Part shown: positions 26,408 to 34,743 of the stretch, piece by piece | Layout of the letters: the number at the start of each line of letters is the position of its first letter | Numbering within the stretch: position 1 is the stretch's first letter | From: Natronoflexus pectinivorans | Lineage (GTDB): Bacteria > Bacteroidota > Bacteroidia > Bacteroidales > Marinilabiliaceae | Direction of reading: 5' to 3' | Assembly: GCF_004345615.1 (NCBI RefSeq) | Contig: NZ_SLWK01000003.1 | Location: 310,001-374,000, forward strand | DNA length: 64,000 bases | The notes under the pieces: generated by a model | Told to the model about the DNA's origin: nothing | The model's input: only the letters and a program-made list of their open reading frames with translations | Database searches by the model: none | Program-made: the position numbers and the translations under genes

Positions 26408-27439
26408 ATGACAGGAAAGAAATTACTGAACGCTAAAATACTTCCGGCATTGTTGCTGATGTTCATTTTTCCGGCCATTCATATTGCCCAGAATGTTACT
26501 GTATCGGCAAAACTCGATTCCACTCTGATGGTTATTGGCGGACAGATGGATTTTACCATTGAAATATCGCAACCGGATAATATTCAATTGGCATTTCCAA
26601 ACATCAGCGATACCATTACAAAGAATATTGAGGTGGTAAGAGAATCAAGACCGGACACAACACACCTCGACAATCAAAGACTTGCCATTACAAAGCGATA
26701 CAGAATTACATCCTTCGACAGCGGCTTGCATTATATACCACCATTGAGGTTTGAATACATGGAAGGTGAACTTGCCAGGCGCGCTGAAACCCAGTCGTCT
26801 GCCTTGCTGGTGGTAAACCCATTTACAGAAGTTGACCCTTCCAAAGGTTTTTTCGATATCAAGTTGCCGTTTAATCTGCCCTTCTTACTATCAGAATTGT
26901 GGCGATTCAAATATTGGATCCTGTCCATTCTGATTATTGGTTTGTTGGCATATTTTGGATACTATTTCTATAAAAAGCGGGAGATTCCAGTAAAAGAAAT
27001 CTTTTTTCCCACCAAACCCAAAGAGCCGCCACATATTATGGCTCTTAAATCACTGGACAAAATTAAGAGTGAAAAATTGTGGCAATCGGGACAAGTTAAA
27101 TCATACTATTCGCAGCTTACAGATACTTTGAGGCGATATATGGAGGATAGATACAACTTCCCGGCCATGGAACAAACCACAGGGGAAATCATGAGTGCAC
27201 TGAAATATCAGGAGTTACCTGATAAAAATCTCTTTCATAAAATGGAGACAGTTCTTAGCACAGCAGATTTGGCAAAATTTGCCAAATATGAACCATTGCC
27301 GGATGAAAATGACAACTGCCTGATTTCAGCTTATTTCTTCGTAAATCAAACAAAGGAAGAGCCTGTACCAACCAGGGAAGCACTGGAAAAAGAGTTAAAG
27401 GAAGCATCCTCCGAAGACAAGCAGGAGGAACGAGACTAA
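26408..27439 (+). CDS. Membrane protein of the Bat operon, BatD-like short form
   Basis: A 343-residue protein with an N-terminal signal (about 1-28) and a periplasmic beta-rich domain (about 29-150) that begins VTVSAKLDSTLMVIGGQMDFTIEI. One transmembrane helix (about 168-188, WILSILIIGLLAYFGYYF) and a cytoplasmic helical domain with RRYMEDRYNFPAMEQTTGEI follow. The same layout occurs, longer, in BatD at 30477. A gene of this kind commonly sits between the DUF58 gene and batA in Bacteroidota. The function within the presumed MoxR-Bat envelope complex is unknown. The C-terminus is very acidic and charged. Confidence 0.8.
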   Translation: MTGKKLLNAKILPALLLMFIFPAIHIAQNVTVSAKLDSTLMVIGGQMDFTIEISQPDNIQLAFPNISDTITKNIEVVRESRPDTTHLDNQRLAITKRYRITSFDSGLHYIPPLRFEYMEGELARRAETQSSALLVVNPFTEVDPSKGFFDIKLPFNLPFLLSELWRFKYWILSILIIGLLAYFGYYFYKKREIPVKEIFFPTKPKEPPHIMALKSLDKIKSEKLWQSGQVKSYYSQLTDTLRRYMEDRYNFPAMEQTTGEIMSALKYQELPDKNLFHKMETVLSTADLAKFAKYEPLPDENDNCLISAYFFVNQTKEEPVPTREALEKELKEASSEDKQEERD

Positions 27440-27483
27440 AATTTGTTTTTACAGATTTTCCATGATTAAATGAGAACTTTAAT

Positions 27484-28473
27484 ATGAACTATACATTTCT
27501 TCATCCAAACTATTTCTATTTGTTGTTGTTGCTGATACCAATGATAGCATGGTACATCTGGAAGCAAAAAACCGCTTATGCATCGCTGCAGATCAGTACC
27601 CTGAGAGGGTTTGCAAGTTTAAAAAAGTCGAAGAAAACTTATCTCAGGCATCTGCCTTTTGCCTTAAGATGTCTGACTCTCATATTTTTAATTATAGCCC
27701 TTGCAAGACCACAAAGTACCAACCGGCTTCAAAATGTAACCACCGAAGGGATTGACATCATGATATCTTTAGATATTTCCGGTAGTATGCTAGCCATGGA
27801 TTTTGAACCAAACCGCATGGAAGCAGCTAAAGAAGTCGCTATTGATTTCATCAGAATGCGACCACATGACCGGATCGGGTTAACCATCTTTGCAGGTGAA
27901 GCATTTACTTTATCCCCTTTGACACTCGACCACAGCGTGTTGATAAATTTAATGCGGGATGTCAGAACCGGCATGGTGGAAGATGGCACAGCCATCGGAA
28001 TGGGGCTAGCTGCAGCGGCTAACCGTCTTAAAGACAGCGATGCAAAGAGCAAAGTAATTATTCTCTTATCGGATGGAGAAAACAACCGTGGACAAATAGC
28101 ACCACTTACCGCAGCCGAAATTGCCAGAACCTTCGGCATAAGGGTTTACACAGTTGGCGTTGGTTCCATCGGGACTGCACCATTTCCCGTTAATACTGTT
28201 TTTGGAACCCAAATACAGAATGTTGAAGTGCGAATTGATGAAGATATGCTGACCGAGATTGCAGGTTTAACTGGAGGAAAATACTTTAGAGCGACCGACA
28301 GAAGCGGACTAGATGCCATTTACAGAGAAATTGACGAATTGGAGAGACACCAGATTGAAGTTCAGGAATACACGAGGCATTCGGAAGAGTTTCTTCCATT
28401 CGCACTACTCGCCATGCTCTTTTTGTTAACTGAAATATTGTTGAGAAATACAGTTTTTAGGACGTTGCCTTAA
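27484..28473 (+). CDS. batA: BatA, membrane-anchored vWA protein
   Basis: A 329-residue inner-membrane protein with two N-terminal hydrophobic segments (about 10-25 and 57-75), a von Willebrand factor A domain (about 90-290) and a C-terminal transmembrane helix (about 303-323). The metal-ion-dependent adhesion site is intact: LDISGSM (Asp97, Ser99, Ser101), with the downstream Thr (DGTAIGMG) and Asp (LSDGENN). Bat proteins were linked to aerotolerance in Bacteroides fragilis and to envelope stress or virulence in other bacteria. The exact biochemical role is unknown. BatB follows after a repeat-containing gap. Confidence 0.94.
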   Translation: MNYTFLHPNYFYLLLLLIPMIAWYIWKQKTAYASLQISTLRGFASLKKSKKTYLRHLPFALRCLTLIFLIIALARPQSTNRLQNVTTEGIDIMISLDISGSMLAMDFEPNRMEAAKEVAIDFIRMRPHDRIGLTIFAGEAFTLSPLTLDHSVLINLMRDVRTGMVEDGTAIGMGLAAAANRLKDSDAKSKVIILLSDGENNRGQIAPLTAAEIARTFGIRVYTVGVGSIGTAPFPVNTVFGTQIQNVEVRIDEDMLTEIAGLTGGKYFRATDRSGLDAIYREIDELERHQIEVQEYTRHSEEFLPFALLAMLFLLTEILLRNTVFRTLP

Positions 28474-28550
28474 GAAGTTTAAAAGTTTTAAGTTGGAAGT
28501 TTAAGGTTTTAGTTTGGTGGGTGATTAGGTTGTAGGGTTTAGATTTTTGT
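28473..28550. repeat. Degenerate repeat (GTTTAAGTTGGAAGTTTAAGG type)
   Basis: The batA-batB gap contains AAGTTTAAAAGTTTTAAGTTGGAAGTTTAAGG and then TTAGGTTGTAGGGTTTAG, a low-complexity run of the same style as 5662-5735. Non-coding. Confidence 0.6.
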
Positions 28551-28586
28551 AAAGATTATTATTGAATAAATAAAAAAGATATAGCC

Positions 28587-29648
28587 ATGTTTCGATTCGG
28601 AAATCCGGAATATTTATACTTGCTTTTGCTGATACCGGCATTGGCGTTTATTCAGCTCATTTTCAGCTATCGCAAACGAAAGGCACTTGAACGGTTCGGC
28701 AACACCGAACTGCTCAGTCATCTGATGCCGGATGTATCAATGTATCGGCCTGTTGTGAAGTTTTATCTGTTGTTGTTGGCATTAATGGGACTTATATTCA
28801 CGTTGGCAGCACCACAATTTGGGACACGTCTTCAAACTGTTCAGCGACAAGGAATTGAAATCATGATTGCGTTAGATGTTTCCAATAGTATGAACAGTCA
28901 GGACATACAACCAAGCAGGCTGGAAAGAGCCAAACAGGCCGTAGCCCGTTTAACCGATCGTTTGGTAAACGATCGGATCGGGATTGTTGTATTTGCGGGA
29001 AATGCTTATGTTCAGCTACCCATTACATCAGATTATGCATCGGCAAGAATGTTCCTCAACAACATCACAACCGATATTGTACCAACCCAGGGAACAGCCA
29101 TCGGACGAGCTATTGAATTATCCATGCAGTCCTTTACTCAACAGGAAGATGTAAACCGCGCCATCATAGTTATCTCTGATGGAGAAAATCATGAGGATGA
29201 TGCGATTGGAGCAGCACAACGTGCTGCTCAAAATGGGATTCTTGTATATACAGTTGGTATGGGATCGCCTGAAGGAGGCCCTATTCCTGTAGGTGGTTCA
29301 GGGAATTTCCTTCGCGATAGAAACGGGAATGTGGTAATAACCAGGCTCGATGAACAGATGCTTGCAGATATAGCACATGCCGGTAACGGGGAATATATTC
29401 CAGCAAATAACATCAGAGCAGGCATCAACCAATTAATGAACGAACTTTCGGATTTGGAACGAGCTGATTTTGAAACAAAAGTCTATACCGATTTTGAAGA
29501 TCAATTCCAATACATCGCTTTTTTGGTGCTGCTGATTCTGATTATTGATTTTATTATTCTTGAAAGAAAAAATAAACTCCTGAGGAACATTGACTTATTT
29601 ACAGTTAATAAAATTGAGAAGGAAAAAGGAAGTTTAACGGTGAAATAA
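28587..29648 (+). CDS. batB: BatB, membrane-anchored vWA protein
   Basis: A 353-residue paralogue of BatA with two N-terminal hydrophobic segments (about 8-26 and 58-76), a vWA domain and a C-terminal helix (about 310-330). The MIDAS site is intact: LDVSNSM (Asp97, Ser99, Ser101), TQGTAIGRA and ISDGENHED. It probably forms a complex with BatA in the inner membrane with the vWA domains in the periplasm. Only two bases separate its stop codon from the batC start, so the two are tightly linked. Confidence 0.94.
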   Translation: MFRFGNPEYLYLLLLIPALAFIQLIFSYRKRKALERFGNTELLSHLMPDVSMYRPVVKFYLLLLALMGLIFTLAAPQFGTRLQTVQRQGIEIMIALDVSNSMNSQDIQPSRLERAKQAVARLTDRLVNDRIGIVVFAGNAYVQLPITSDYASARMFLNNITTDIVPTQGTAIGRAIELSMQSFTQQEDVNRAIIVISDGENHEDDAIGAAQRAAQNGILVYTVGMGSPEGGPIPVGGSGNFLRDRNGNVVITRLDEQMLADIAHAGNGEYIPANNIRAGINQLMNELSDLERADFETKVYTDFEDQFQYIAFLVLLILIIDFIILERKNKLLRNIDLFTVNKIEKEKGSLTVK

Positions 29649-29650
29649 TC

Positions 29651-30370
29651 ATGGCGGTTATGAAGATCAATAAAAATATAATAAACGTATTCATTATCTT
29701 TTTTCTGCTGCTTTTTACAGCAGAAACATTTGCGCAGGATGAAAGAAGATTTGTGCGAAGAGGTTTGGAACTCATGGAAAAGGAAGAGTATGAACAGGCC
29801 GAAGTCCAATTCCGCGAAGCATTACGTCGCAATCCAAGTTCTTTTGAAGCCGGTTACAACCTTGCTTCAGTTTTATTCCGTCAGGAGAGATTCGACGAGG
29901 CCATTGAGCGTTTTCAGGCCATTGCTCCACTTACCAACGATCCTGAATCGCTTGCCAGATTATATCATAACTTAGGGAACAGTTTTTTATACAGTCAGGA
30001 ATTAGAACAAAGTATTGAATCCTATAAAGAGTCGCTTCGACATAATCCTCTTGATGATGAAACCAGGTATAATCTAATCGCTGCCAAAAAGCTGAGAGAT
30101 CAGCAAGAAGAACAGCAAGATCAGGATCAGGATCAGGATGATCAGCAACAAGAACAGCAACAAGAGCAACAGCAACAACAAGAGCAGGATCAACAGGAAC
30201 AGGAGCAGGATCAACAAGATCAGCAACAACAACAGCAGGAAACGGAAGGGATCAGCAGAGAAGCTGCGGAACGATTATTGCAAGCTGTTGAGGAGAATGA
30301 AAGAGACATCATGGAGAAAATGAATCGTCATCAGGACGAACAACCTGTAAGAATTGAGAAAAATTGGTAA
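29651..30370 (+). CDS. batC: BatC, TPR protein with Gln/Asp/Glu-rich tail
   Basis: A 239-residue exported protein with a hydrophobic N-terminal signal (about 8-27, ending AETFAQ) and three TPR-like helical pairs (about 32-140, such as AEVQFREALRRNPSSFEAGYN). A low-complexity segment (about 150-195) is made almost only of Gln, Asp and Glu. A conserved-looking C-terminal helix follows (ISREAAERLLQAVEENERDI). The low-complexity part is encoded by CAGCAA and CAGGATC repeats (about 30105-30240) that could vary by slippage. BatC probably bridges BatA/B to other envelope partners. ATGs at 29651 and 29660 are both possible. Confidence 0.92.
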   Translation: MAVMKINKNIINVFIIFFLLLFTAETFAQDERRFVRRGLELMEKEEYEQAEVQFREALRRNPSSFEAGYNLASVLFRQERFDEAIERFQAIAPLTNDPESLARLYHNLGNSFLYSQELEQSIESYKESLRHNPLDDETRYNLIAAKKLRDQQEEQQDQDQDQDDQQQEQQQEQQQQQEQDQQEQEQDQQDQQQQQQETEGISREAAERLLQAVEENERDIMEKMNRHQDEQPVRIEKNW

Positions 30371-30410
30371 TTTTATTCCGAAAAACTCAAACTAAAATGA
30401 TTTTCAGAGC

Positions 30411-30437
30411 GTTTTTTGCGTAAAGCGCGCAAAAAAC
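30411..30437. promoter_or_regulatory. Hairpin in the batC-batD gap
   Basis: GTTTTTTGCG (30411-30420) pairs perfectly with CGCAAAAAAC (30428-30437) around a seven-base loop. It has no strong T-tail. A role in partial termination or mRNA processing inside the operon is possible. Confidence 0.5.
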
Positions 30438-30476
30438 AGAATTTTACCAAAAGGAACTTAATCAAATCATCTAATT

Positions 30477-32318
30477 GTGAAAAAATTAACCATATATATT
30501 TTAGCATTACTGTCCGTATGTACCTCAGCATTGGCTCAGGAAACTGAATTTAAGGCCACTGCACCATCAACAGTTGTACAGGGAAACCGGTTTCAATTGG
30601 TATATACCATTAACAAGGAAGCCGATGACATACGCGTTCCAGACATTACTGATTTTCAAATATTAATGGGGCCAACCATATCTCAAAGTTCATCTGTCCA
30701 AATAATCAATAATCAGGTGAGCAGATCTACACAATACTCATACACTTATGTACTAAGAGCAGATAATACAGGAAGGTTCACAATCCCTGCTGCAACCATC
30801 CAGGTCAATGGCCAGAGGGTACAGAGCAATCCTGTTACCATTGAAGTCATTGAATCCGAAGCCGATGCTCCTGCATCTCAACCCGGACAGCAATCTCAGC
30901 CATCAGGAGGAACCTTGTCCGATGATGATATTTTTATCACCATGACGGCCAACAAAAGCGAAGTCTGGCAGGATGAACCTCTGGTTGTTACCACAAGAAT
31001 TTATACAAGAGTTAATCTTGAGGGGATTGCCGATGTTAGGCAACCGGAGTTAAGAAATTTTTTGGTTGAAGAGTTGGAGTCTGAATCGGGGAGCATTCAA
31101 TGGAGCATGGAAAACATCAGAGGTAGAAACTACCGGGTTGGAACATTTAATCAAAGAGTTTTATACCCACAAACCACCGGGAGAATAACCATAGAGCCAA
31201 CATCCATTGAATTTTTGGTAAGGCAAAGACAGGCAAGACAGTCACACAGCATATTTGGTGACTTTTTTGACTCATACAGAACGGTAAGAAAAAGAGTTTC
31301 CACCGATCCAATTACCATACAAGTAAAACCTCTACCCTCTCCCCGTCCGGCTAATTTTTCGGGGGTAGTTGGAAATATTTCACTCAATGTGACAGCATCA
31401 GCAACAGATGTAAAAGTAAACGATGGAATTACTGTTAGAGCAGAGATTTCCGGAACGGGGAATCACAGGCTTGCGCGCAATCCTCAATTTAACTTTCCTC
31501 CCGATTTTGATGTCTTTGACCCAAATGTATCAAACAACATCAGGCAAACTGCCCAGGGAGGAAGAGGGACTCGCACCGTCGAAACACTGATTATTCCCAG
31601 ACATTCAGGCACCTTTGAAATTCCACAAGTCGAGTATAGCTATTTCAATCCTTCAACCGGAAGATATCAAACACTCAGAAGTGAACCAATAACTATAAAT
31701 GTTGAACGTACAGCTGGTGTATCAGATGCCACAACCCCTGTTGCGGCATCTCCCGGCAGAGCCGCAACCCGTGAAAGTGTAAGGGTTTTGGGACAAGACA
31801 TCAGGTTTATTCGAACTTCTCCAATGGTTCTGCAACCAGGAAATGTCTTCCTTTTCGGTAGCAGATTGTTTGTGTTGGCATACGTTGTGCCAATCATTCT
31901 GTTCTTTATCATCTTCTTCCTCAACAAAAAAAGAATTAAAGAAAACGCAGATGTTCAAAAGGTACGTAACAGAAGAGCCAACAGAATTGCCAGAAAAAAC
32001 CTTAAAAAATCTGCTCAATTACTTAAAAAGGGTGACCAGGAAGGATTTTACGAAGAGCTGGCAAGAGCTCTTTGGGGGTATACAAGCGATAAACTTTCAA
32101 TACCCCGTGCTGAACTCAATAAAGATAATGCAAGAAACATCCTAATCAACAGTGGAGCAGAAGAACAAATTTCTGATGAGTTCCTGGGAATAATAGACAC
32201 ATGTGAGTATGCCCGCTATTCTCCGCAAAACGACCACAGTGAGAGAGATGAACTTTATAAGAAAACTCTGACAACCATTAGCAAACTTGAGCAACAGTTG
32301 AGAAAGAGGAAAGGTTGA
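30477..32318 (+). CDS. batD: BatD, large periplasmic-domain membrane protein
   Basis: A 613-residue protein starting with GTG at 30477 followed directly by a signal peptide (residues 1-20, LLSVCTSALAQ). The long periplasmic part contains several Ig-like beta domains (ATAPSTVVQGNRFQLVYTIN, then ITMTANKSEVWQDEPLVVT, then SLNVTASATDVKVNDGITV). One transmembrane helix lies at about 462-482 (VLAYVVPIILFFIIFFLN). The C-terminal cytoplasmic helical domain resembles that of the 343-residue protein at 26408. It belongs to the BatD oxygen-tolerance family. The GTG start is supported because it places the signal peptide at the very N-terminus and no ATG lies nearby in frame. Confidence 0.93.
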   Translation: MKKLTIYILALLSVCTSALAQETEFKATAPSTVVQGNRFQLVYTINKEADDIRVPDITDFQILMGPTISQSSSVQIINNQVSRSTQYSYTYVLRADNTGRFTIPAATIQVNGQRVQSNPVTIEVIESEADAPASQPGQQSQPSGGTLSDDDIFITMTANKSEVWQDEPLVVTTRIYTRVNLEGIADVRQPELRNFLVEELESESGSIQWSMENIRGRNYRVGTFNQRVLYPQTTGRITIEPTSIEFLVRQRQARQSHSIFGDFFDSYRTVRKRVSTDPITIQVKPLPSPRPANFSGVVGNISLNVTASATDVKVNDGITVRAEISGTGNHRLARNPQFNFPPDFDVFDPNVSNNIRQTAQGGRGTRTVETLIIPRHSGTFEIPQVEYSYFNPSTGRYQTLRSEPITINVERTAGVSDATTPVAASPGRAATRESVRVLGQDIRFIRTSPMVLQPGNVFLFGSRLFVLAYVVPIILFFIIFFLNKKRIKENADVQKVRNRRANRIARKNLKKSAQLLKKGDQEGFYEELARALWGYTSDKLSIPRAELNKDNARNILINSGAEEQISDEFLGIIDTCEYARYSPQNDHSERDELYKKTLTTISKLEQQLRKRKG

Positions 32319-32406
32319 AAGGGTTGGAAGGTTGAAAGGGTTGGAAGGTTGAAGGGTTGGAAAGGTTGGAAGGGTTGGAAGGGTTGGAAGGGTTGGAAGG
32401 GTTGAG
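32313..32406. repeat. Tandem GGTTGGAAG repeat between batD and batE
   Basis: About ten imperfect copies of GGTTGGAAGG or GGTTGAAAGG follow the batD stop codon in a near-continuous purine-rich array. The opposite strand gives a spurious LPTLPTLPT peptide. Non-coding. Confidence 0.8.
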
Positions 32407-32505
32407 AGGTGGTTAGGAAGGGAATTGTCTAGATTTTTGGACAAATAAACAAATAAGAGATAAGGATTAATGTTTTGTAGTTAAATTGCAAACTATATAA
32501 AAGCT

Positions 32506-33267
32506 ATGAAGTTAAGTCATATATATATTGTAACTATTCTGTTTATTTTCACTTCATTTAGTGTTAAGGCTGATTTTAACCTGATCATTGAACAGGCAAA
32601 CCAGCATTACATGGAAAGTGAATATGGAGAAGCCATTGAACTGTATGAAGAAGTTCTAAAATCGGGAATGGTTTCGGCAGATTTATACTACAATCTCGGA
32701 AATGCTTATTACCGGCACGGATATCTGCCATCAGCCATCTTAAATTACGAAAGAGCTCTTTTGCTTGCACCTCAGGATAGAGATATCAGGCATAATCTGA
32801 ATCTGGCCTACAGCCAGATTACTGATAACATTGAACCAGTTGGTGAGTTTTTTCTGGTTCGTTGGTTTGCTTCATTCCGCAACAGCGCAAATCCGGATAC
32901 CTGGGCATGGATATCAATTATTACTTTTATCCTGTTTCTTGCCGGACTTTTATTCTATTTCTTCTCAAGAAGCATCCTTTTTCGTAAAATCAGTTTCTTC
33001 TTTGCTCTACTGGCTGTTTTAGTTTCAGGTATTTCTTTTGCATTTGCAAACAATCAAAAACAACGACTCGAGAACCGCAACAGAGCCATCGTATTTTCAC
33101 CATCGGTAACAGTGCGAAGTGCACCTGAGGCTCGCGGAACTGAGCTGTTTGTGTTACATTCAGGAACTCGCGTTCGAATACTTCAGGTGATGGGTAATTG
33201 GTACGAAATTGAAATTGAAGATGGAAATGTTGGCTGGGTGCATGCAGAACACCTTGAGGTGATTTGA
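32506..33267 (+). CDS. batE: BatE, TPR and SH3b membrane protein
   Basis: A 253-residue protein with a signal peptide (1-22, ending FSVKA) and TPR repeats (about 24-115, YYNLGNAYYRHGYLPSAIL). Two transmembrane helices (about 136-155 and 160-180) precede a C-terminal SH3b domain (about 195-250: VTVRSAPEARGTELF, then VGWVHAEHLEVI). SH3b domains often bind cell-wall or envelope polymers. It is the last gene of the Bat operon. Confidence 0.93.
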   Translation: MKLSHIYIVTILFIFTSFSVKADFNLIIEQANQHYMESEYGEAIELYEEVLKSGMVSADLYYNLGNAYYRHGYLPSAILNYERALLLAPQDRDIRHNLNLAYSQITDNIEPVGEFFLVRWFASFRNSANPDTWAWISIITFILFLAGLLFYFFSRSILFRKISFFFALLAVLVSGISFAFANNQKQRLENRNRAIVFSPSVTVRSAPEARGTELFVLHSGTRVRILQVMGNWYEIEIEDGNVGWVHAEHLEVI

Positions 33268-33274
33268 AGAGTTC

Positions 33275-33345
33275 AAGTATCAGTTATCAGTGGACAGTGA
33301 GCAATGTTCAGTTAGCAGTGGGCAGTTAGAAATTGAAGGTTAGAT
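33275..33345. repeat. Degenerate repeat (CAGTTATCAGTGGACAGTGAGCA type)
   Basis: AGTATCAGTTATCAGTGGACAGTGAGCAATG, then GTTAGCAGTGGGCAGTTAG, fills the gap behind batE. It shares words with the repeat at 25428-25538 on the complementary strand. Confidence 0.65.
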
Positions 33346-33405
33346 AAATTTTACTGCCCAACATCTTTTGGAGGCACCAAACCAACCACAAAAAGATTAT
33401 TAAAC

Positions 33406-34743
33406 TTACCATCTTACAAAGAACTCAGTTCTTCCGGGAACTGAATTGCAGCCAATTGAACCACCGTGTGCTCTTAATATTTGTCGTGAGTAGCTTAATC
33501 CGATACCCGATCCATCTTCCCGCGTGGTGAAAAAAGGCACGAATATTTCATCTTTTATTTCATCCGGAATTCCCGGCCCATTATCAACAACAATGATTTC
33601 AGTAACATGGTCGGATAGCAGTCGACCCGAAATTTCTATTATATTGTCTCCCTCCTCATCAAAAGCTTGTATGGAATTCTTTATCAAATTAATAATAACC
33701 TGAACCATCAATTGCTCATCCATTCTGGCTTCAAAATCTGTTTCGGGTTTTGAAAAATGTATTGATACTTTTTTCCCTTCTTTCATGGGAGAAATAAGTA
33801 TGCTGATGCGATCGAAAAAGGCAGAAATTCCAACTGCTGACAATCGTAAATCAGGCATTCGCGAAAATAGCCGATAGCTTTCAACAAAGCGCATCAAAGC
33901 ATCTCCCCGTTCTTCTATGGCATCCAAACCATTGATGGTTTGCTCAACAATGCGGGGCTTTATCTCATTTATCGGATTATTCTTCCACATTTCACCCAAT
34001 GACTGTGCAATGGAGGTAACAGGAGTGAGTGAATTCATAATTTCATGATTCAACACCCTTATAAGCTTCAACCAAGAATCCAACTCTTTGCGCTCCAGCT
34101 CCCCCTTAATATCTTGCATAGTTACCAGTATAACAGTTTCATCGCGCAACCTGATGGCCGTACTTCTCACGATTAATTGCAAGGTTTCTTTCTCCTTCCT
34201 TATAACTATGCTTCGCTCCTTGTGGTTCTCTGAGTTCAAGAGCAGATTTCTCAACGAGGGGTTTACTTTATCAAGCTGACGCAGATGCGTCAGTGTGGAT
34301 AATCCCAATAACTGAAGAGCCGATTTGTTGTTGTTAAGAACAAACTCCTTTTCGTTAAAGACCAAAACCGCAGTGTCTATGTGTTGCAAAATTTCACTAA
34401 AATACCGTTCAGCCATGCGAACTCTGATGCTTTTTTCCTGAATGATGCGATTAAGATTGTTTAATGAGCTATGCAGCTCATTTAAAAATGCGCTTCCGGT
34501 TTTGGTAGAAAAAAGGGTGCTGGTATCATCATTCTTAATGGATTCTATAAAATAATGAAGCTTTTTATATGGTTGCTGAATATACTTGATTAATCTGCCG
34601 GTCATCCAGATGGTAATCAATGAAATGGTTATAACAATCCAGACATCAACATTTCTGCCAATTAGTACACCAATTGTCAGCGATGCCAATACAATAAAAG
34701 AGATGCGCCAAACCACGCTGTTTCTAAGCAGTTTATAAATCAT
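33406..34743 (-). CDS. Sensor histidine kinase, NtrY-like
   Basis: A 445-residue inner-membrane kinase with two close N-terminal helices (about 11-29 and 34-50). A linker (about 50-110) and a PAS-like domain (about 115-215, ILQHIDTAVLVFNEKEFVLNNNKSA) follow, then the transmitter. The H-box is LIRVLNHEIMNSLTP with His233; the N-box NLIKNSIQAF, the G1 box VDNGPGIPDE and the G2 box GSGIGLSYSR are intact. The tiny periplasmic part suggests sensing within the membrane or cytoplasm. The start overlaps the response regulator stop by 11 bases, so the two are translationally coupled. The likely target is the divergent efflux operon. Confidence 0.93.
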   Translation of the reverse strand: MIYKLLRNSVVWRISFIVLASLTIGVLIGRNVDVWIVITISLITIWMTGRLIKYIQQPYKKLHYFIESIKNDDTSTLFSTKTGSAFLNELHSSLNNLNRIIQEKSIRVRMAERYFSEILQHIDTAVLVFNEKEFVLNNNKSALQLLGLSTLTHLRQLDKVNPSLRNLLLNSENHKERSIVIRKEKETLQLIVRSTAIRLRDETVILVTMQDIKGELERKELDSWLKLIRVLNHEIMNSLTPVTSIAQSLGEMWKNNPINEIKPRIVEQTINGLDAIEERGDALMRFVESYRLFSRMPDLRLSAVGISAFFDRISILISPMKEGKKVSIHFSKPETDFEARMDEQLMVQVIINLIKNSIQAFDEEGDNIIEISGRLLSDHVTEIIVVDNGPGIPDEIKDEIFVPFFTTREDGSGIGLSYSRQILRAHGGSIGCNSVPGRTEFFVRW

